A DNA stretch of 64,000 bases from Asterias amurensis (taxonomy: Eukaryota > Echinodermata > Asteroidea > Forcipulatida > Asteriidae): NCBI RefSeq assembly GCF_032118995.1, contig NC_092655.1:14208406-14272405 (forward strand). The letters run 5' to 3'. Both the position numbers and the translations under genes were made by a program. The first letter of the stretch is position 1. Each line of letters opens with the position of its first letter. Positions 10,804 to 54,641 of this stretch are shown here, piece after piece. The notes under the pieces were generated by a model, which saw only the letters and a program-made list of their open reading frames with translations, searched no databases and was not told the origin of the DNA.

Positions 10804-11332
10804 CAGCTAGGTAACTTTTTTTCAAAGAGTGTCACTTATCGTGTTTTAAACCATCTTTTAGAAAGTGATGATAAGAAAGTAACAGCTAGGTAACTTTTTT
10901 TCAAAGAATGTCACTTATCGTGTTTTAAAGCCATTGGACCCTTTCGGTAAACAGTGTTGTCCAAGACCCACACTTTGTGTACCACAACTTCTATACCAAA
11001 TAACAGACCTGTGAAAATTTAGGCTCAATCGGTCATCGGAGTCGAGAGAAAACAACGGAAAACCCCACCCTTGTTTCCGCGCGTTTCGCCGTGTCATGAC
11101 ATGTGTTTAAAATAAAACCGAAATTCTCAATATCGAGAATTGATATTGTTTTGCTGTTTTCTCAAAAAGTAAAGCATTTCATGGAATAATATTTCAAGAG
11201 AAGTCTTTCACCATTACCTTACTGTAAACCCTGTAAGTTATTTGTAAATCTGTGAACTTTTGTTTTTTTTTCTGAACCGAAAGGGTCCAATGGCTTTAAA
11301 CCATCTTTTAGAAAGTGATGATAAGAAAGTAC
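10804..11332 (+). repeat. 79-bp tandem duplication, second copy split by a foldback element
   Basis: Copy 1 spans 10804-10882. Copy 2 begins at 10883, is interrupted after 10928 by a T2 element, and resumes at 11296. Joined, the two copies are nearly identical, including GTGTTTTAAACCATC at the insertion point. Copy 1 is therefore a natural empty site. Confidence 0.9.
10929..11295. mobile_element. TTAA-flanked foldback element, family T2 (AGCCATTGGACCCTTTCGG termini)
   Basis: The ends are AGCCATTGGACCCTTTCGG and its exact complement, flanked on both sides by TTAA (10925-10928 and 11296-11299). Comparison with the empty copy at 10804-10882 gives a precise TTAA duplication. Other copies lie at 33438-33809 and 56213-56555, both also with TTAA at each edge. 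No coding sequence is seen. Confidence 0.92.
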
Positions 11333-11906
11333 AACTTAAAAACCTCTTTTGGTTTAAAGGCAAAGTAAAACTTTTATCTGTTTGTTTGTTTGTTTGTTTG
11401 TTTGTTTGTTTTAAATGTAGTTGTATACACTCAAACTAACATGTGGAAGTTTCATTCTAAAAGGTAGTAGCGTTGTTTTAGATATCGCCAAAAATCTGGT
11501 GCAGTTATAGCCACGCTTGAAGATTAAAATGTAACTGAAAAACCAATCTGAAAAATGCTTCATCAGATTGAAATTTATTTGAATCTTTTTTCTTAAACCA
11601 ATTTTCTTAGAAGGGAATTGTTATTAAAATGTTAAATATTATAAACAGGTGCAGAGCTTCATTTGACTTTTTAAAAGAAGTAAGATTTTATGGTCATTAA
11701 TTTTTTGGAGGAAATAGCAACCGTTTACCCATTTAATAAATTACACAGATTATAAATATTAATTTATCGAGTGTACACTTTGTGCCTGCCAAGTTGCCAA
11801 CCTTTGACCCGGCTAATAAGATGTGTCAAATTATCCCTTCCCACACAGGCTAAGGATATGTGGGGAAAACTAAATGATTGGTATAATAAATATTATTTGA
11901 TTCAAG

Positions 11907-11912
11907 TTTATT
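11907..11912 (-). terminator. Candidate polyadenylation signal of TMEM128
   Basis: TTTATT on the plus strand is AATAAA on the minus strand, about 185 bases after the TMEM128 stop codon. It is a plausible 3' end signal in AT-rich sequence. Confidence 0.45.
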
Positions 11913-12095
11913 CCAGTGTTCTTTTTTCCTTTGCTATCGTTAAAGTATAAGCCACTTCGTCTTTGATAATATTTACACAAACAAAAATTGAACAATAAAA
12001 ATTGCAATAGAAACACTTTTTTTTTTTTTTTAGAAACATATACAAATACAATTATTTACAAATATAGCCCTGATGTTTATATGGCATTAAGAAAT

Positions 12096-15000
12096 TCAGA
12101 AGATATTGGGTAGTAGGCCGACAACAACAATGAATCCCATGAATAATGTAAACAGCATCACAGGAGTCAGGATACTATACACTGGCCATATAGCAATGTT
12201 GAGACTGTAATCGAAAGAACAAGAAAACCAGGAGATTAGAAATTTAAACTTGGTAAGCTGACTTTATAAGGCTACATAATAAACAAAATTGTTGATCGTC
12301 CTTTTTTTCGCGTATGGGGGAGGGAGGGAGTTTTTTTGTTTTGCCAAATATGAAATCAAGAATAAAGAAATCATCACAATCACTATAAAACAGAGGGTTT
12401 GTGTGTTTTTGATGTTTTCAATAGTTTTTTGTCAAACAAATTTAACTCCTAGATGACATTTTCTGTAAACCTTTTCAAACAATTGCACAGTGTAGCCCAA
12501 GTAAATATTTGAAGAATTGTTCTTGCTTTGCCAACATGAGTATACAGTGTTTACACACATCGGTGTATGGGTAAAAAACAAAATTAGTATTCTTTATCCC
12601 TGATGCAAATTTAACATCTATTATATTCATATATAGTTTTATTGAAAGATCTGAGCTTACCAAATGGAACCAGCTATAAATGTTCCAGTTGCCAGTGGGA
12701 TTGCCATGGGAACTGCATTTTCCCAATCACTGTTTTTCTTAATCCAGCTCAAGAACACAATGAGGTAACCACCAATGCAAACAGGTATGGCCAGCAAAAC
12801 AAGGCCCAAGTACAACCAGGATCTGAAAAAGAAACACATTCAAACACAACACTTGAGTGGATAAAAAAGAGGAGAACAAATAAATGGTGGCGCTATTTAT
12901 ACTAAATTCTGGTAATGAAATCAAGGATGAACTTAAGCACTGTAGCTCTGAAGCCTCAGGGAAGCAAGGATGCTTTCAACATAGAGCAAGGATGCTTTCA
13001 ATGAACCAGAAAAAATGACATAAACCCCTAACTTCTCATGATAAGTGTTTTGGGGTTATTTTTTGTGCACCATCTATCGTGAAAATAAAACATTGCGCTC
13101 CCAATCTATAATGCCAGGGAATTGACATGAGGGCTCTCTACTTTGTTTTCAATATTGTTTTTTTAGGTATTTCTGAGATCAAATTCACGAAAAAATAAAC
13201 ATACACCATTTAGAATGCCCCACATTAATAATAATTATAATATTGAAGTCTTATATAGCGCACGTATCTGCCAAACAAGGTACTGAGTATACATAAACTT
13301 TCAGAAAGATTGCAGTGATGAATTCTGAGACCCAATTATTTACCACCTTATAAGGGTTTACAAGGTCCTACGGCGCATACAGCAGCCACAGCCAGGAACG
13401 CAGGGGCGAACCCCTTCTCTTTTCGATAAGTGTACTGGGTTCTTTTACATGTGTTACGCAACACATGGGACCAACGGCTTTATGACCCATCCAAAGGACG
13501 AACCAATAGTTAAGTGTCTTGCTTTTGAAGGACACAAGTGTCACTGTCACGGCTGGGGATTCGAACCCACACTCTGCTGATAAGTAACACCAGAGTTTGA
13601 ATTCACTGCTCTTACACATTACACAGTAGTTGTTTTTTCAGTGGACCTTGTTTTAATTCACATGCTTCCAAGGCAGGACTTCCAAAATATTTGTCCACAC
13701 TGTCAAACAGTTTGGAAAAAATCTTGGGGATAAAGCTGTTCATTATTTAACCTACCTGTAAATTCGATGGTCTTCTTTAATAGCAGGGATGAGGTCTGTG
13801 TAATACAGGATTGCAGCAGTTGCGAGTATCCACAGCAATGTCTGGAGGTTGTATGGAGAACTTGGCTTCGTGTTTGTCTCTAACTCTTCACCATCTCGGA
13901 GTTTCTGAAGATCCACTAATCTCTTTGGATCGATGTTTTTAAGATCTATAAAGAAATACATCTGACATTTTTATTAATTTTCTATTAGGCCTATAATACA
14001 CAAATTAATTATTTTTCAAGAAGTTTATCTCACCACACAACATAAGGAACAATGCATTACACAATACAATGCAATGCTCGCACTTCAAAGAAAGTGGGCG
14101 GAGTCAGCTCATTGGATATATTCGCCGTCGGGAGGAGGGTTAGGTTGTTATCGCAACTGTTCATGACTTTACAATCAGCTGATTTCTAATGACTTTAAAT
14201 GATACAAAGAAAGATGTTGGCACCAAGTGACCAAGTGACAATGTATTTCAATGCTATTTTTATGGTGTTTTTACCAAAAGAAAAAAAATTAACATTATTT
14301 AATTAAAAAGATTTGTTATACTAACATTACCAAAACTGGATAACTTTCCGTATGGCGCCACCACTTTTTCACTCAGTTTTACAAAAAGGGATATATCAAT
14401 CAGGTAAATTGGGTACCGGACACTTCGGCACCTTGCAAACTCGGCACCAGCAAACTCGGCACTTAGCAAACTCGGCACCTCGCAAACTCGGCACTCACTC
14501 GGCACCAAGAATGTCGGCACCAAACAAACTCGGCACCGGCCTTTTTTGGTCCAACAAACTCGGCACCAAACAAACTCGGCACCGGCCTATTTTGGTCCAC
14601 CAAGCCAAACTCGGCACCAACAGCAAATACCACCCGAAGAGTGGTATTAACACCATAAAAACTGGTTTAAATTTAGTTAACATAATAAGTAGTTATGCTA
14701 GCTTATATGACCATAACCGCTTCCGAAATTTCGAAAAATTGGCATCAGAGATTTTTTTTCCCCGGAATTCGGAAACTTTACGTCCCCACGTTCACAGTTT
14801 TTGTTTTGTTTTTCGTTTTTTTTAATGTTGGTGAAAGTGCATCGCTATTTGTTGATGTATTGGGCTTTGAAAATGTTAGCGTTTGGTTGACAATGACTTT
14901 TTGATTTTGAAGAGAGTGTGATCTGGGAGCGTGCGGCCGTCGGCCGTGGGGGACTTTTGCCCCACCACGACGGCGGCAGCGACAGTCCAGCGTGCTCACC

Positions 15001-15957
15001 CGGTGTTTAGTGGAATCGTGCGTAATAAAACACAGTGCACGACCGCTGTAACAGAAATTATTTACACGTGCTTTATTTTGAATTAGTGTTTTATTGGATC
15101 AAAGTTTCGTGTAAATGTTCCCCAAAAAATACTTGGACATCGAAATTACGTATTCGACTCAAAAACGTCTTCAAAAGTTTACACAAAATAAATTTAATTA
15201 TTTTGATACAGATTTTTGAAAAGGGCGACCTCACCATGACAGTGAAAAATACATATTAATTATTAGGTATGTATCGTCGGTACGACGTCGAAACCAATAC
15301 ACACGACGCGTCGGGGATCAGGATTTATTTCAATTTCGAACTGGGTGCCGAGTTTTTAACCGTGGGCAGATTGAGCGTTTTTCAACCAGGTGCCGAGTTT
15401 GTAGTTGTGCATGTGCTGAGTTTGTGGGTGCCGAGTTTGCAAGGTGCCGAGGTTGTGGGTGCAGAGTTTGAGAGGTGCCGAGTTTGCTGGTGCCGAGTTT
15501 GCAAGGTGCCGAAGTGTCCGGTATTCGGTAAATTAGATACTATATTATTTTATTTTGAATGAAAAAGTGGTGGCGCCATACGGAAACTTTTCCCCAAAAC
15601 TAAAAAGAAAAAATCTTACCTAATCAGTAATTGATAATCAAATAAATAAATAAACAAAATACATAGGACGAAAAGGGAAAGTTTTACAACTTTAACCTGC
15701 CAATAGGGGGCGTTGTTGCCCATTTCAGATAAAATATTATATTATCTTGTCTTCTTTTAAATTTTAGTAAATTGTGTAAAAAAAAACAGTATAGATACTA
15801 GATAGTCAATACAAAACAGGTAAATACCTCTCCCATAAGCAGCCATGAACACGTCCGCAATCCTTCTTCTTCGGAGTTGGAATTCATCTTCTTCTCTTTC
15901 GGGTATTCTTGAAGAAGTTTCCTCCTGCGAGTCTGTTTGACTGTTGTTTTCAGACAT
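12096..15957 (-). CDS. TMEM128: Transmembrane protein 128
   Basis: Four exons on the minus strand (15828-15957, 13756-13945, 12661-12822, 12096-12204) join in frame to 196 residues; human TMEM128 has 165. Four hydrophobic segments lie at about 77-95, 110-133, 143-165 and 173-193. Family-like stretches include LLWILATAAILYYTDL, the S-W start of segment 2, TGTFIAGSICLNIAIW and the C-terminal LTPVMLFTLFMGF. The first 43 residues are charged and probably cytosolic. The chosen start is the ATG at 15955-15957 (MSENNSQ); an in-frame ATG at 16074 would add 39 residues not expected in the family. The protein is an uncharacterised small membrane protein, possibly endoplasmic reticulum. Intron 1 holds a large foldback transposon. 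The gene is divergent from CFAP43. Confidence 0.9.
13232..13626 (-). repeat. SINE, family A (leucine-tRNA-like head), near full length
   Basis: On the minus strand a tRNA-like head (GGGTTCGAATCCCC B box) is followed by the family body, including CACTTGTGTCCTTC and AAGTGTACTTATCGAAAAGAG-like wording. It ends in a 3' tail with GCGCTATATAAGAC and ATTATTATT. The tail resembles the LINE end at 45290-45345. It lies in TMEM128 intron 2. Confidence 0.75.
14338..15593. mobile_element. Foldback transposon with 8-bp target duplication and subrepeat arms
   Basis: The target CCAAAACT is duplicated exactly at 14330-14337 and 15594-15601. The terminal inverted repeats begin GGATAACTTTCCGTATGGCG and continue through GCCACCACTTTTTCA. 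Inside them each arm is an array of a short unit, CAAACTCGGCACC on the left (about 11 copies, 14425-14625) and its complement on the right (about 9 copies, 15340-15520). The middle (about 14640-15300) has no recognisable transposase. An 8-bp duplication suits hAT-type elements, while the array-in-arm design recalls Foldback / Galileo elements. The superfamily is uncertain. It lies in TMEM128 intron 1. Confidence 0.88.
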
Positions 15958-16074
15958 TTTTATTCGGTTATTTTCGTTTAAATGTACCCGCATCGACTGT
16001 GTCGTGTCATCCGTGCACGAGAGATACATACAAAACGTAACTAGTGGAAATAGTCTGTCCCCCATGGTAAACAA

Positions 16075-16624
16075 GTTCTGTACGTACCACTGTACACCGT
16101 TATCAGAATACAGGGAGCCAACTAGTTGGTCTTCCGGGTTAAAAACAGATACGTAGACTTAATGAAAAGTCGTTAGTCAGTGTCTATTTTGCGGTGAACA
16201 CAATAATACAACACTGTTTCCTATATGGGTACAAATTATTATAAAAACAAACTGTGTAAAATTTGACTGTTTATCACCCAAACCAAAAAGTGAACTTTAG
16301 TGGCCACCATACATCAAAAAGGCTACAAGCGTTTAATGCAGATCCAAACAACCTGCCACACTCACACCAATTACCGACTTGACTTTAAGACTAGGTATTC
16401 AGCTGAACTTTCGCTGGTACTAAATCTTGTAACCCATTCAATTTCGTGTGCGCGTAGTACCAGCTAATATCCTGGCAACAGAGAACGCACGAAGTAGTGG
16501 GACTTTTGCAGTAGGATCGTCAAAACTTCAATGTTTTTGTTATGTGCACGATTTATTTACAAATTTTAGTTCATAATTAAACAAATTTATATGTGATTGT
16601 TTAAGCTGTTGTAGCGTTCAAAGT
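16075..16624. promoter_or_regulatory. Shared divergent promoter interval of TMEM128 and CFAP43
   Basis: The start codons of TMEM128 (minus) and CFAP43 (plus) are 667 bases apart with no other gene between. At 16465-16479 the sequence TAATATCCTGGCAAC keeps the 3' half (GGCAAC) of an RFX X-box, the usual switch of motile-cilium genes, about 145 bases before the CFAP43 ATG. The 5' half is poor, so this is a weak candidate. No TATA box is evident. Confidence 0.45.
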
Positions 16625-49698
<33,074 letters not shown>

Positions 49699-50329
49699 GT
49701 GGATCGCTTAGGGACCAATTTCATAGAGCCTGGGGTGGATTTCACATAGTCTTGTCTCGAGTAAGGAGGAGTTACTTGTCCAAACTTGGCCTCAAGTTTT
49801 TAATATCTCCTAGGACTAGCCCTATTTCTTTGTGAAATCGACCCGTGTAAGCATAAAAACTTGCTAAGCAAAGAGAAATGTTCCTTAACACAAAGTGGTT
49901 ACCAGCCGAAATTCCATTAAGTCTACATTGTTGCAACTGGTGCCCCACTTATTTGGTGCTTAGCAAAGAACCATTTCCAAGAATTTTCGTTTCTGCTTTA
50001 CAGCTTTATGAGATTGGGCCCAGGTCATCTAACATTATGTCTTATATAATAATATATCACCAAGGAACACTGTTTGATTTGAATGTGTTTAAATGACAGC
50101 CCCCTTGTAACCAAACTTTACAAAATGGCAACATGTACGTGTGAAGCTGCCAAAAAGCTACTTTTGACTGATGCCTGTCTTGTTTTTGTTTTCTTGCTTA
50201 GAAAGTCATTTAATCAATAATTATTTTCTGCTGTTTACAGACCTGGGACTTGACAGAATTTTCCTTCTGATTTCAGAACTGTTTTCATAGATTTATACCC
50301 GTTACACAAGTTCTTCCAGTTGTACTTTT

Positions 50330-51075
50330 TGTATGACACAAAACACAATGTCCACAGATTTACATTAAAAGTAACATGAAGATAATAATGGTAGAAAGCT
50401 TCCGTTAAAGGGACACGTTGCCTTGGATTGATTAAGTTGGTCTATAAAAAGCGTTTGTAACCGTTTGTTATAAAATACATATGGTAAGAAAGATGTTTTA
50501 AAAATAGAATATAATGATCCACAGAAATTTGCCTCAAAATTGCGTGGTTTTCCTTTTACTTTACGAACTAATACGGTTGGCCATTTATGGGAGTCAAAAA
50601 TTTGACTCCCATAAATGGCTGACCATGTTAGTCGGCGAGGTAAAAGGAAAACCACGCAATTTCGAGGCATGTTTGTGTGGATCATTGTATTCTACTTTTA
50701 CAACATCTTCCTACCCATATGCATTTTATATCAAACGGTTACATATCTTTTCAAAGACCAACTCGACCGAGCCAAGGCAACGTGTCCTTTATAATATTAC
50801 TTGCTTAGATGCTGTACTTTTTGTGAAATAAGTAAAACAATTTCACGCAAATAGTTTTTGTCTCAGGAGACATGCATATATAACGCAACTCTCCTGAAAA
50901 CATTGCTCTGTGATTTTCACTTTTTTACTTTACCAGTAACTTGACTATCGAAGCTGAAACCTCTATACATAGGTAAATTATGATACAAACATCTTCGTTC
51001 ACAGTGAGTAGGGATTTATGTAATGGCTAAAAACTTGATCTACAAAAGTTATCAAAATTTGTTAAGGGCAAGCGC
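50330..51075 (+). mobile_element. T3-related long element interrupted by a T4 foldback element
   Basis: The left part (CACAATGTCCACAGATTTAC..GAAAGCTTCCG) and right part (ATATTACTTGCTTAGATGC..AACTTGATCTACAAAAG) are continuous in the relative at 45605-45960. They are split here by 50405-50791. Confidence 0.75.
50405..50791. mobile_element. Palindromic foldback element, family T4 (AAAGGGACACGTTGCC termini)
   Basis: TTAAAGGGACACGTTGCCTTGG and CCAAGGCAACGTGTCCTTTA are the ends. The whole element is a long imperfect palindrome centred near 50595 (AGTCAAAAATTTGACT). It lies inside another element; the left edge is TTAA and the right edge TTTATAA. Confidence 0.88.
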
Positions 51076-51159
51076 TTTGGTTATACCTTGAAATAATGGC
51101 ATATTCAGATTGACAGACATGTGGAATTGTTTGGAAAATGGCAAGAAGACTAGAGACTA

Positions 51160-51490
51160 GACGATGACTAGAGCAAGCTAGTCGAATATTGAGCCCAATT
51201 TAAGAAGTGACTCTGCGGTAGTACAGTTAATCACGATCCTATAAGCTAAAGTAGTAGTCCCAGCCTGTTTTCTATACCATCCACACAGGTAATAGTTGAA
51301 AAAGCAGGAAAGTTCTTTTCAGAACTGAGAAGTCTCTTGAACCCCCGAACATCTACTTGAGGGTAGTAGAATAAAGTAAGACAGTTCTCTAAGCAAACTC
51401 TACCTAGCAAGTAGATACACACCCGCAAACCAAATATATATTGATGCCTCACCATCTCACCATGTGCCTCAAATCCTATATAAAGTGACA
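51160..51490 (+). mobile_element. Penelope-like terminal fragment, copy 4 (motif degraded)
   Basis: GACGATGACTAGAGCAAGCT with AGTCGAATATTGAG shows an altered CTGANGA box and a broken GAAA box. The downstream sequence (CTCTGCGGTAGTACAGTTAA, TAGTAGTCCCAGCC) matches the other copies. Confidence 0.6.
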
Positions 51491-51749
51491 TTCCTTCCAA
51501 ATTTTACTGTACCAGTAAGAAATACCTTTCGGAATTAATTATTGTTAGCCTTTATAGTTCCACTACTATTTCCGTCCATTTTATTAAATGTATATATGGA
51601 ATTGTTTGCACATTATAATATTGATAAATATTTTCAATGTATTTCTTCTAATAAAATATTGTGATTGTTCTGTTATTCATAACAACAAGCTTCAACATTT
51701 GTGTAATTTATATAACTTGGGGGGTTAACCATACACTTATGTGTGATAT

Positions 51750-52003
51750 ATGTTGCGTTCGGTTAGCTTCCCTGGGTCGACCCCGGTCTTCCCCCCAGTA
51801 CGTTCGAATAGCTTTGATGTCATTCCAGGGGCTCACCCGGGTCAGCCCCCAGTGCCCTGTTTGTGGAGTGGGTCACTTGGGGGCTGGCCCCAGGTGCATG
51901 ACGTCACTACGAGAGCGGTGAGTATCGTTCGTTTAGCTCTTGTCAGGGGCTCACCTGAGTGAGCACAGCGGGTTGATCAGGGAAGCTGAACGAACGCACC
52001 CGA
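51750..52003. mobile_element. GC-rich TIR element (TGCGTTCG-TTAGCTTCCCTG termini)
   Basis: TTGCGTTCGGTTAGCTTCCC at the left pairs with GGGAAGCTGAACGAACGCA at the right. Its interior is GC-rich with GGGGCTCACC and GGGGGCTGGCCCC words, in contrast to the AT-rich flanks. The flanks GATATATG and GATATGTA may be a worn duplication. Confidence 0.7.
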
Positions 52004-52529
52004 TATGTATTGTGGCCGAGCAGTATAGCGCACCAAATTCAAGCTGTGGTGGCCGAGTCATCACAACTTGGAGCAAGTTCGAGTACGCACATTTAGCCGA
52101 CTACTGACCAGCAACATACATATGCAGTGTACCCGAGTGACTCATTTGGAAGCGTAGTTGACCATCGGTACCACAGTACGCGTTTTTGCTTTAGTGTCAC
52201 TGGTTCCCCTTTACACTTTACACGTGTTAGAATGGCACAGTCTATTTGGACTAGTGATGAAACCATGGGCTCGATGCTGGTTCCATTGGCCGAAAACATA
52301 GTCATAACCAGCCTTTAGTTAACCTTTAGTTTAAAAAAAACATGGTGCGCATGCTCTTAGATGTAACTTACGACTATGAGACTCTACTTTACTTAATTGA
52401 ATTCAACAAATATTTTATACTCACAGCTTTCTCAAATCCATTGGCTGATTAGACACCTTACTCTCTTCTCTGGCAGTCTTCACTATGCCTTGGTTCTTGA
52501 TTGAAAAGCTCCAAACAAAGTACAGACTT

Positions 52530-53190
52530 ATCCATGGAGATGCTAGAAGTCCTGCTTTTTAATGTTTTCTATTATTATGCAGTAGCCCAGGTTGTACTCC
52601 TCCGTTCTGGCACTGATGTCCTACCAGGGCTATATAGCCCACAGCAGACAAATGATGTACTCCACATAGGCAAAAACATGAAGTTTCTCTCATTTAACCG
52701 GCTATGATTTCAAGTCCCAATTTTTGTTAGCACAAATTGCCATACATGGCACCAGCAGCTGAGTGGGAACTGCCTTGTTTTTAATGTTATAACTACAGTT
52801 GTTGCACACTGCATACACTGATGAAGTACTTTGCCACACACAGGCAAAAACATGAAGTGTCTCTCATTTAACTGGCTATGGTTTCAAGCCCTAATTCTTG
52901 TTGGCACAAAATTAACTCTAACACACATGGCACCCAGCAGCTGAGTGGGAAACTGCAGGCCTGGCTTTTAATGTTTAGCCATTGTTATTGCTGTAGCAGT
53001 AGCACACTGCATAATATAATCATATAGCAATGCCTCACAGGAACAACATGAAGTTGCTCTCATTTTTTAAACTGGCTATGATTTCAATTTCATTTCTTAT
53101 TAGCACCATGGAGGAAGGAATCTTGCAAACACACACATGGCACCAGCAGAGCTGAGTGGGAAATGCATGCAGTGGCTCCACACTGCTGTC
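52530..53190 (+). repeat. Tandem repeat of about 175-210 bp, three to four units
   Basis: Landmarks recur in order. ACATGAAGT with CTCTCATTT lies near 52677, 52851 and 53048. CATGGCACC(C)AGCAG with CTGAGTGGGAA lies near 52745, 52925 and 53136. The units have drifted and differ in length. No coding potential is seen. Confidence 0.75.
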
Positions 53191-53379
53191 TTATAAGATG
53201 TGGCCATCTCCCTATAGTTTACACTCGAACCTACATGCCACTCCATCCCTTGCTAAACTCATTCACCTAAAACCTGAACCAACAAAGCTTCTTTAAACCA
53301 TGAGCATTCAACAAAGAATTCATTTGTACTTAAACATTGCCTTCATCCACCAAGAAAGTCTTACATAATGTGGCAGTCT

Positions 53380-53690
53380 ATTGTGCACTACTGTCTGACT
53401 GTACATTCCATTGCTACCCAGTTGCCAATTATCTGACTTGAAAGAATTACCCCCCTGAACAATCACAACTATGTTACATGTACTCCCAGCGAATCTACAT
53501 TGTATATTTAAAAAAAAAAAAAATAATAATAATCTTACCAAGAACATGTGGAACTCTATTGTACATCATTCTACATTCCATTGCTGCCCATACAGTTCCC
53601 TATCATGTGACTTGAAAGTACCCTCTGTTCATTGCTTTATAAAAGTACAATCAAAGCTATGTTTCTCCCAGCTGCTCTACCTTCTAAAAG
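53380..53690 (+). repeat. Two-unit tandem repeat of about 170 bp
   Basis: TACATTCCATTGCTACCCA near 53401 and CTACATTCCATTGCTGCCCA near 53571 each lead into a TGACTTGAAAG..CTATGT..CTCCCAGC series. It adjoins the 52530-53190 array and may be part of the same expanded region. Confidence 0.65.
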
Positions 53691-53853
53691 GAAACTAGAG
53701 AATCTTGACTATTTACAGTACTGCAACACTACAAAAAAGTCAAATGAGTTGTGACAATAGCTGGGGTTTTGAAGAGCACATGACTTGGATTTTAAAGTGC
53801 TGTAACAGCTGAAAAACGAAAGCATTTTTATTCCTAATGCTTGATTCCTTCTT

Positions 53854-54260
53854 TTAAAGGCACTGGACACTTTCGATTACTTTCAAAGACCAGTATTCTT
53901 ACAGTATCCCAATATGTGCATCAATTAACAAATCTGTGAAAATTTTGGCTCATTTTGCATCAAAGTTGCAAGAACATAATGAAAAACACCCTTTGAACAA
54001 ATTTGTGTCCTTTTAGATGCCTAAGAAAAGGTTTTGAAGCCTGCTGAAGTCTTTTAATATTAATTTGTTTGAGAAATCAACTCTGTCTCAAAAACTACAT
54101 TTCTTCAGAGCAAAGATTTTACGATCTTTGCTTCAGAGGGAGCTGTTTTTAAAAATGTTTTAAAAGATCAACAGTTCTCTATTGCTCGTTACCAAGTAAT
54201 TTTTGTTATAAATGATTTTTTTTTAAATGTGAGTAATTACTAATTAGGTGTCCAGTGCTG
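53854..54260. mobile_element. TTAA-flanked foldback element, family T1 (diverged)
   Basis: It starts TTAAAGGCACTGGACACTTT and ends AGGTGTCCAGTGCTG. An extra TTCAGAG-AAAGATTTTACGATCTTTG hairpin lies inside. The right edge has lost the TTAA. Confidence 0.75.
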
Positions 54261-54641
54261 AAAAAACAGCTGAAAACAAAGCACTCTAATTCCTAAGGCT
54301 TTATTCTTCCACTTAAATCATCAGATATCATCAATGGTAAACTAGTTCCTTGACTATTTTCAGTCCGACCAGAATGAACCATGGGGAAAATATTAAAAGA
54401 CAATTACAATGCATGTGTTTTTCACGCATGTCCTAAGAAGCCTTGAAAAAAAATCTGCTTAGCATAAATATGCAGGATACCAGCCAAAGTAAGTACGTGA
54501 AAGATGTTTTTTGGTTGGTAACCTTATTCTGGTATGCATATTTTTTTGTTATGCTTATATCTAATGTTTGTGCATTGGGCCCAGGTCATGTTCGAACTGG
54601 CATCTACAGTTGCGGCTATGGTTAGATTTATTAATTTAAAA

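Noticed and set aside
12475-12660. Coding extension of TMEM128 exon 3 downstream.
   Set aside because: A GTAAGC donor follows directly after GSI-TG, and the last exon at 12096-12204 supplies the family's C-terminal helix in phase.
14352-14825. A 157-residue plus-strand open frame.
   Set aside because: It is a translation of the CGGCACC subrepeat array in the foldback element arm, with repetitive meaningless sequence.
15958-16074. Upstream in-frame ATG of TMEM128 adding 39 residues.
   Set aside because: The added residues are hydrophobic and Cys-rich and not expected in the family. MSENNSQ is the simpler start, though the longer form cannot be excluded.
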